Program-made: the position numbers and the translations under genes | Shown: positions 15,484 to 20,109 of the stretch, in pieces | Position numbering within the stretch: the stretch's first letter is position 1 | Layout of the letters: each line of letters begins with the position of its first letter | From: an uncultured Christensenella sp. | GTDB taxonomy: Bacteria > Bacillota > Clostridia > Christensenellales > UBA3700 | Reading direction: 5' to 3' | DNA length: 20,109 nucleotides | Assembly: GCA_910584975.1 (NCBI GenBank) | Contig: CAJUEA010000028.1 | Span: 1-20,109, forward strand | The notes under the pieces: generated by a model | What the model was told of the DNA's origin: nothing | The model's database searches: none | Seen by the model: only the letters and a program-made list of their open reading frames with translations

Positions 15484-15766
15484 AAAGCACCTCTCAATGG
15501 AAAATATAAAAAATATATAACAATAACATCGCAATTACTTACGATACTAATTATTAACAAAAATTAAGTTTTAAAATACACAAATGGGAATTTTCAATTT
15601 AGTTAAAAAATAATATTTCAACAAAAATTTAAGAAAATAAATTTAATCTAATATCAGTCACTACAAATATGGCTATGCCTACTTTAGTTGCAACTTCCAA
15701 TAATAAAACACAATAAATTTTATGCAAAGTTAAATGGTAATATGTAAAAATAAAATGTTAATTATT

Positions 15767-15809
15767 TATATACGCGCATTGAACAAAAAACTCATTCAAT
15801 ACGCATATA
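15767..15809 (-). terminator. Hairpin after the MBL gene in a 370-base gap
   Basis: The gap 15484-15853 holds no gene. Its one clear structure pairs 15767-15783 with 15795-15809: ATTGAA/TTCAAT, then GCG/CGC and TATAT/ATATA with small bulges. It lies about 45 bases after the MBL stop on the minus strand; the tail is TA-rich rather than a clean T-run, so terminator function is only probable. The rho promoter must lie in the rest of the gap, but I could not single it out. Confidence 0.45.
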
Positions 15810-15853
15810 AATTTAAAAATTAATCAAACATTTGTGATAAAAAATTTAAAGAA

Positions 15854-16501
15854 TTATTTGTTCAAAACATAAATTTGAGTATGTTCACCATCAAAATCTG
15901 TCCTATCAAAATCGATAACCTCATTTGCATAAACAATTTGCTCTTCGTCAAACAATTTTAAAAAGCTGTCAAGCTTATCAATATCCATTTCACAATCTTT
16001 TGTTCTGTAATGCATAGGGATAACAATATCAGGCATCAAAAGTTCCACAAACTCTTTTGCAGTTTCTGCATCAATAGTATAAGTTCCCCCAACTGGTATC
16101 AATAAAATATCAACCGAGCCAATTTGTGAGCATATATCAATGCTGCAAGCCTCGCCAATATCTCCCAAATGACAAATATCCACTCCATCCATACGGAATT
16201 TGAAGATAAGATTGCCACCTCTGCGATCTCCACAATGATGATCGTGGAAAGATTTCATACTTGTAATATGTACGCCATTGATTTCAAAAGCACCCTCTTG
16301 ATTAATCACCATAGGATTGCCTTGCACAGCCTGCAAAAAATTGTGGTCATCATGTTCGTGAGAAACTGTCACGATATCAGCAGTCAAACCACTCGGCAAA
16401 TCATAGCCAACCATACTGCCATCGTATGGATCTGTAATAATAGTTGTACCCGTTGATTCCACTAGCCTAAAGGCAGAATGCCCTAGCCATTGAATATTCA
16501 T
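15854..16501 (-). CDS. Metallo-beta-lactamase-fold hydrolase (UPF0173-like)
   Basis: 215 residues, cytosolic, no signal. The MBL metal motif is HEHDDH (48-53), with further ligand candidates in FHDHHCGDRRGGN (85-97, around H86), the Asp of HLGD (114) and H164 in IPMHYR. The opening IQWLGHSAFRL and the IITDPY motif are typical of the UPF0173/YtkL-type branch (beta_lactamase_2-like), metal-dependent hydrolases of unknown substrate. GGGGAG lies seven bases before the ATG. A TATAAT-like hexamer occurs in the AT-rich upstream region but without a good -35. Apparently monocistronic. Confidence 0.88.
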   Translation of the reverse strand: MNIQWLGHSAFRLVESTGTTIITDPYDGSMVGYDLPSGLTADIVTVSHEHDDHNFLQAVQGNPMVINQEGAFEINGVHITSMKSFHDHHCGDRRGGNLIFKFRMDGVDICHLGDIGEACSIDICSQIGSVDILLIPVGGTYTIDAETAKEFVELLMPDIVIPMHYRTKDCEMDIDKLDSFLKLFDEEQIVYANEVIDFDRTDFDGEHTQIYVLNK

Positions 16502-16631
16502 TTTTTACTCCCCTAAAATATATTTTTATCTTAATTAAAAAATTATTTTAACATTTATATTATATAATAAATAAAAACATTTTACCATACTTTTTACGAT
16601 AAATTTAACATAAAGCAATATTGCAAGTTAA

Positions 16632-16718
16632 AAATCAGCAAAAAACATATCAATATTCACAAAAACACTATCAAAATTATGATATCTTAAATATTTTTAG
16701 CCAAATTATTGCTGATTT
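16632..16718. other. Widely spaced 10-bp inverted repeat
   Basis: AAATCAGCAA (16632-16641) and TTGCTGATTT (16709-16718) are perfect complements, 67 bases apart, in the gap between the MBL start and the PRPP synthase stop. On the minus strand the far arm runs into TTTTTAAC, so a long-loop terminator for the PRPP synthase gene is possible. No gene is seen in 16502-16785. Confidence 0.3.
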
Positions 16719-16785
16719 CTTAATTTGCTACTAACATAGTTTTCTTGCAAAATGCATTTGAAATCGCTTTAAGTAGAATATATTC

Positions 16786-17946
16786 TTATTTAATACCACT
16801 TTTTATAAGCATATCATTAATTTTATCGTGAGGGTCAAGCAATGTTGAAACTGATCTATCTTGATTGCAAGTTGCAATAATGTGTGCAACAAATTTTGAC
16901 ATATCTGCACTAATAAACCATTTGCAGTTTTTAACCTCGTCTGGTGTATAAGTCAAGTTTGTTGAAAGCACAGCTGTAAACAAGCCATCCTCATAAGCTT
17001 TATTAAATTTTTCCACACCTTCAGTGAACAAAGCAAAAGTTGCTGTGATAAAAATGTTTTTGCAACCTCTATCCTTTAGCTCTTTGCAAAGGTGCAACAT
17101 ACTATCTCCTGTTGCAATAATATCATCTGCAACAAAGATATCCATACCATTAACATCGTTACCAATATACTCGTGGCTGACAATAGGATTACGACCATTT
17201 ACAATTGTTGAGTAATCACGACGCTTGTAGAACATGCCAAGGTTGATGCCAAGCACTGAAGAATAATAAATGTTTCTTCCCATTGCACCTTCATCAGGGC
17301 TGACAATCATAAAATGCTCTTTTCCAAGGTTAACTTGCGGGAACTCTTTTAGCAATGCTTTCAAAATTTGATAAGTTGCAAGGAAATTATCAAAGCCCAT
17401 TTCTGGCACTGCATTTTGAACGCGTGGGTCATGAGCATCAAAAGTAATGATATCTGTAACTCCCATTGTTTCAAGTTCTTTTAGCATTTGAGCACAATCC
17501 AAAGATTCACGGCTGTTTCTGCGATGTTGTCTGCCACCATACAAAATAGGCATAACAACTGTCATACGCCTTGCTTTACCAGCATTGGCACCAATCAATC
17601 TTTTCAAATCGCAGTAATGGTCGTCTGGAGACATTCTGTTTGGTGTGCCAAACATTGAATACTCAATGCTGTAATTTCCCACATCACAAATAAAAAACAA
17701 ATCTTTACCTCTTACTGAATCATTGATTATACCTTTTCCGTCGCCAGTAGTAAATCGTGGACATTTGCTTGAAATCAAAAAAGTTTGCTTTTTTGGCAAG
17801 CCTTTTGTTTCAGCCTCTTGGTTATACCATTCAACCAAATACTTATCTACCATTGTTGCAAGTTCCTTTGCACCTTCAGTAGGCAAAACTGCCAAATCAA
17901 CATCTCTTACATCACTAATCTTAAAGATTTCCTCGTTAATTCTCAT
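16786..17946 (-). CDS. prs: Ribose-phosphate pyrophosphokinase, long form
   Basis: 386 residues. Makes PRPP from ribose 5-phosphate and ATP for purine, pyrimidine, His and Trp synthesis. The PRPP-binding loop is DIFVADDIIATGDS (269-282), close to the classical VVDDIIDTGGT; upstream YGGRQHRRNSRE (136-147) corresponds to the ATP-binding flexible region (PYARQDRK in classical enzymes) and FDAHDP (169-174) supplies the catalytic His (H172). It is about 70 residues longer than the usual ~315, with an extra N-terminal segment, as in the variant common in Clostridia. Its start has GAGGAG five bases upstream. It follows the DUF1846 gene by 94 bases; the gap contains hairpin repeat copy B and a TATAAT (17973-17968, minus) without a good -35, so it may be read from its own weak promoter or through from DUF1846. 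Confidence 0.92.
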   Translation of the reverse strand: MRINEEIFKISDVRDVDLAVLPTEGAKELATMVDKYLVEWYNQEAETKGLPKKQTFLISSKCPRFTTGDGKGIINDSVRGKDLFFICDVGNYSIEYSMFGTPNRMSPDDHYCDLKRLIGANAGKARRMTVVMPILYGGRQHRRNSRESLDCAQMLKELETMGVTDIITFDAHDPRVQNAVPEMGFDNFLATYQILKALLKEFPQVNLGKEHFMIVSPDEGAMGRNIYYSSVLGINLGMFYKRRDYSTIVNGRNPIVSHEYIGNDVNGMDIFVADDIIATGDSMLHLCKELKDRGCKNIFITATFALFTEGVEKFNKAYEDGLFTAVLSTNLTYTPDEVKNCKWFISADMSKFVAHIIATCNQDRSVSTLLDPHDKINDMLIKSGIK

Positions 17947-17996
17947 TAGTACTCCTCACTAAAATTAATTATATTTTCATTATTTTTTACACTTGT

Positions 17997-18035
17997 TTTT
18001 CAAATAACCCCGATTTTTGACGGATTATTTGAAAA
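17997..18035. repeat. Dispersed hairpin repeat, copy B
   Basis: A perfect 11-bp inverted repeat, TTTTCAAATAA (17997-18007) / TTATTTGAAAA (18025-18035), encloses a 17-base loop carrying CCCCGATTTTTGACG (18008-18022), the same core as copy A. In the plus orientation it is antisense to both flanking genes. It begins six bases beyond the DUF1846 stop on the minus strand and has no U-tract there, so it is not an ordinary terminator. Confidence 0.65.
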
Positions 18036-18040
18036 TTTTA

Positions 18041-19519
18041 TTATTCATTATACAAATTATTACTACCAAAAACTGCCTCTGTTGTAATATTAATACCAAG
18101 TTTTTTGATAACAGTCTCATCAGTGCTTGGCAATATGCAACTACCGTGAGCCTCAAGCCCAAACAACAAACCAACCTTAGACATTGCCTTTGCTGCTGTT
18201 GGATTTATCACTGCACCAATAGACAGCGCAATCAACATTTCCTCAAGAGTAAGGAAGTTATATTTTTCTTTCAAAAGTGTTTTTTTCATTTGCAAAATTG
18301 GCTCGATAGTAAGTGGTGAAATAAGGTTAATATCATCGCTTATGTTTGCAAGCTCTTTGATTGCATTAAGCACAACAGCAGAAGAGGCAGAAAGCAAATT
18401 TGATTTTTTTCCTGTAACAATTTTGCCGTTTGGCAGTTCAAGTGCCACAACAGGTACACCACACTCCTCTGATTTTTCTCTTGCAACAACTGCAACTTTT
18501 CTGTCATCAGGATTAATGCTCAGATCACCCATCAAAAGCTCAATTTTTTCTTTTGTTGAAATATCTGCATTACCTTGAGCATAGTCGCAACAAGCTTTGT
18601 AATATCTGCGAATAACCTCTTGCTTTGCAGCCTTTTGCACAATATCATCATTTGTGATTGCAAAGCCTGCCATATTTACACCCATTTCGGTTGGAGAGCA
18701 ATAAGGGCACTCGCCTGTAATTCTTTCCAAAATTGTTCTTACAACAGGAAAGACTTCAATATCTCTGTTGTAGTTTACTGTGCTGATACCATATTTTTCC
18801 AAATGAAAATGGTCAATCATATTCACATCTTTCAAATCAGCTGTTGCAGCCTCATATGCAACATTTACAGGGTGCTTAAGTGGTAAGTTCCAAATAGGAA
18901 AAGTTTCAAACTTAGCATAACCTGCACGATTTCCTCTTCTATATTCGTGATAAAGCTGTCCTAAACAAGTTGCAAGCTTACCACTGCCTGGACCGGGTGC
19001 TGTAACAACAACCAAAGGTCTTGTTGTTTCAATAAACGGATTTTTGCCATATCCTTCATCACTGATAATTGTGTTTATATCAGTTGGATATCCTTTTGTT
19101 TTTGTGTGAATATAAACTCTTTCACCCCTGCGTTCCATTTTTGTTTTAAACAGATCAGCAGATGGTTGTCCTTCGTATTTTGTAATTACAATACTACCAA
19201 TGTAAATGCCTAACTCTCTCATATTGTCAATAAGTCTCATTACATCTGCATCGTAACCAATGCCGTAATCTGCTCTTATTTTGTTTCTTGCCAAATCCTC
19301 TGCACTTATTGCAATAATGATTTCTGCTTTGTCCTTAAGAGTAACCAAAAGTTTAACTTTGGCATTCACATCAAAGCCGGGCAATACCCTTGCAGCGTGG
19401 CAATCGTCAAACAATTTTCCGCCAAACTCTAGATAAAGTTTGTCATATTGACTTATTCTTTTCAGAATGTTTTCTTTTTGCCTTTTGACATATTCTGCAT
19501 TATCAAATCCGTATTCCAT
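18041..19519 (-). CDS. DUF1846 domain protein
   Basis: 492 residues, close to the full family length of about 500. Start MEYGFDNAEYVKRQKENILK is the family-typical N-terminus, and AGAGG lies about seven bases before the ATG at 19519; the in-frame start at 19537 would include the ribosome site. A Gly-rich loop TAPGPGSGKLATCLGQLYHE (about 178-197) looks like a P-loop variant and is conserved in the family. GECPYCSPTEMGVNMAGFA and, near the end, LGLEAHGSCILPSTDE-like stretches are further hallmarks. The enzymatic role of DUF1846 is not established. It precedes the PRPP synthase gene on the same strand, which hints at nucleotide metabolism but could be chance. Own promoter at 19568-19596. Confidence 0.9.
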   Translation of the reverse strand: MEYGFDNAEYVKRQKENILKRISQYDKLYLEFGGKLFDDCHAARVLPGFDVNAKVKLLVTLKDKAEIIIAISAEDLARNKIRADYGIGYDADVMRLIDNMRELGIYIGSIVITKYEGQPSADLFKTKMERRGERVYIHTKTKGYPTDINTIISDEGYGKNPFIETTRPLVVVTAPGPGSGKLATCLGQLYHEYRRGNRAGYAKFETFPIWNLPLKHPVNVAYEAATADLKDVNMIDHFHLEKYGISTVNYNRDIEVFPVVRTILERITGECPYCSPTEMGVNMAGFAITNDDIVQKAAKQEVIRRYYKACCDYAQGNADISTKEKIELLMGDLSINPDDRKVAVVAREKSEECGVPVVALELPNGKIVTGKKSNLLSASSAVVLNAIKELANISDDINLISPLTIEPILQMKKTLLKEKYNFLTLEEMLIALSIGAVINPTAAKAMSKVGLLFGLEAHGSCILPSTDETVIKKLGINITTEAVFGSNNLYNE

Positions 19520-19567
19520 AAAAAACCTCTTTAGCAATTTATCTAATGTCTTTTGCCTTACCTATAT

Positions 19568-19596
19568 ATAATAGCATTTTATTTATACTTTTTCAA
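19568..19596 (-). promoter_or_regulatory. Sigma-A promoter of the DUF1846 gene
   Basis: Minus strand: TTGAAA (19596-19591), 17-base spacer ending TGC, TATTAT (19573-19568). Extended -10 type. Start point near 19561, leader about 40 bases. Confidence 0.75.
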
Positions 19597-19677
19597 TCTT
19601 TTTTATGTAAATTTTAAGTTATTTTTAATTATATCTGCCATAAAAAATTATACATAACTTTTTGACAAAAAAAACTT

Positions 19678-19707
19678 AATCACACATAGTTTTAACCATA
19701 TGTGATT
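19678..19707. promoter_or_regulatory. Possible operator dyad upstream of DUF1846
   Basis: AATCACACATA (19678-19688) mirrors TATGTGATT (19699-19707) apart from a two-base insertion, with GTTTTAACCA between. It lies about 80 bases upstream of the -35 element of the DUF1846 promoter. The rest of 19597-19823 shows nothing further. Confidence 0.25.
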
Positions 19708-19823
19708 GTGTGTTGCTAAACTCCAAAAATTGGCATATACAGTTCTGTCATTTTGAATCTTTATTGTTATAAGTCATATTCTTCCTTACTCAACAAACAA
19801 AAAGTCTGAGATGTTTCCTTTTA

Positions 19824-19889
19824 CCCCACAAAAAGGCTATTTTGTGGGGAATAGCAAACGAGGTAAAAGTTTTGCCTTTTACCTCGTTT
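19824..19889 (-). terminator. Double hairpin after the dockerin gene
   Basis: Hairpin 1: CCCCACAAAA (19824-19833) / TTTTGTGGGG (19840-19849), six-base loop. Hairpin 2: a perfect 14-bp stem, AAACGAGGTAAAAG (19856-19869) / CTTTTACCTCGTTT (19876-19889). Hairpin 2 lies six bases after the stop of the minus-strand dockerin gene and is its probable terminator, though the better T-run (TTTATTTTTT) is on the plus strand. Confidence 0.65.
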
Positions 19890-19894
19890 ATTTT

Positions 19895-20109
19895 TTAAAA
19901 GTATTTTGTCATATCAGCATTTCCACCGATATAATTCAATAGTGTTTCACTATCTGCTGTTGTTATATTTCCTTTGTTTTGTATTATTGCTGACAACATT
20001 ATTAATTTGTCTTTTATATCATTTGTGTTAAGCTTGACATTACCAATTATTATTCTATTAAGGTAAGTTACATCCATTGTGTTGACAATTCCATCGCCTG
20101 TCAAGTCTC
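19895..20109 (-). CDS. C-terminus of a type I dockerin protein, 5' part off-window
   Basis: Only the last ~70 codons are visible; the frame is open to the window edge. DLTGDGIVNTMDVTYLNRII is a type I dockerin calcium-binding F-hand (pattern DxxxDGxxNxxD), and a second, degenerate segment (NITTADSETLLNYIGG) fits the second half of a dockerin. Dockerins dock enzymes to cohesin modules of cellulosomes or, in gut Firmicutes, to smaller non-cellulosomal assemblies; the catalytic part and any cohesin partner are outside this window. Ends in TAA, followed by a double hairpin. Confidence 0.8.
   Translation of the reverse strand, partial: DLTGDGIVNTMDVTYLNRIIIGNVKLNTNDIKDKLIMLSAIIQNKGNITTADSETLLNYIGGNADMTKYF

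Overview
The window is AT-rich chromosomal DNA with Shine-Dalgarno sites of the AGGAGG type, textbook sigma-A promoters, U-tract hairpin terminators and TAA as the only stop codon seen (14 of 14 visible gene ends). The gene set (DUF1846 protein, long-form ribose-phosphate pyrophosphokinase, Lsa-like ABC-F, SpoIIQ-like M23 protein, M60 peptidase, dockerin) points to an uncultured low-GC Firmicute, most likely a Clostridia-type anaerobe of an animal gut. That placement is inference; no rRNA or marker phylogeny is available here.

Layout. 1-1054: the 3' end of an Lsa-type ABC-F ribosome-protection ATPase (+) converges, across a bidirectional terminator, on a small Tic20/DUF4870-like membrane protein (-) that has a perfect consensus promoter. 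1055-1351 is a divergent promoter region. 1352-6043: a 1563-residue M60 (enhancin/mucinase-type) metallopeptidase, tethered by one membrane segment behind a lysine/alanine/threonine-rich N-terminal tail of about 340 residues. From 6459 onward every gene is on the minus strand: an orphan CofE-like gamma-glutamyl ligase; the ychF-argS operon (written argS then ychF in plus coordinates); a TIGR01212/YhcC radical-SAM protein; a two-gene unit of a small exported protein and a SpoIIQ-like M23 protein; rho; a metallo-beta-lactamase-fold hydrolase; a ribose-phosphate pyrophosphokinase preceded by a DUF1846 protein; and at the right edge the C-terminus of a dockerin-bearing protein.

How the parts fit. 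Most genes are housekeeping (translation, PRPP supply, transcription termination, cell envelope). The M60 peptidase and the dockerin protein are the two features that speak of life on host or dietary glycans. No phage, CRISPR, tRNA, rRNA or transposase gene was found.

The least explained material is intergenic. A hairpin-associated motif (CCCCGATTTTTGA) recurs three times. There is a 28-bp imperfect inverted repeat of dispersed-repeat type. A gap of about 580 bp upstream of ychF is crowded with dyads. One terminator is superimposed on the ychF promoter, and the radical-SAM gene appears to be leaderless. None of these adds up to a proven new system; the dispersed hairpin motif and the tailed M60 enzyme are the best candidates for follow-up.
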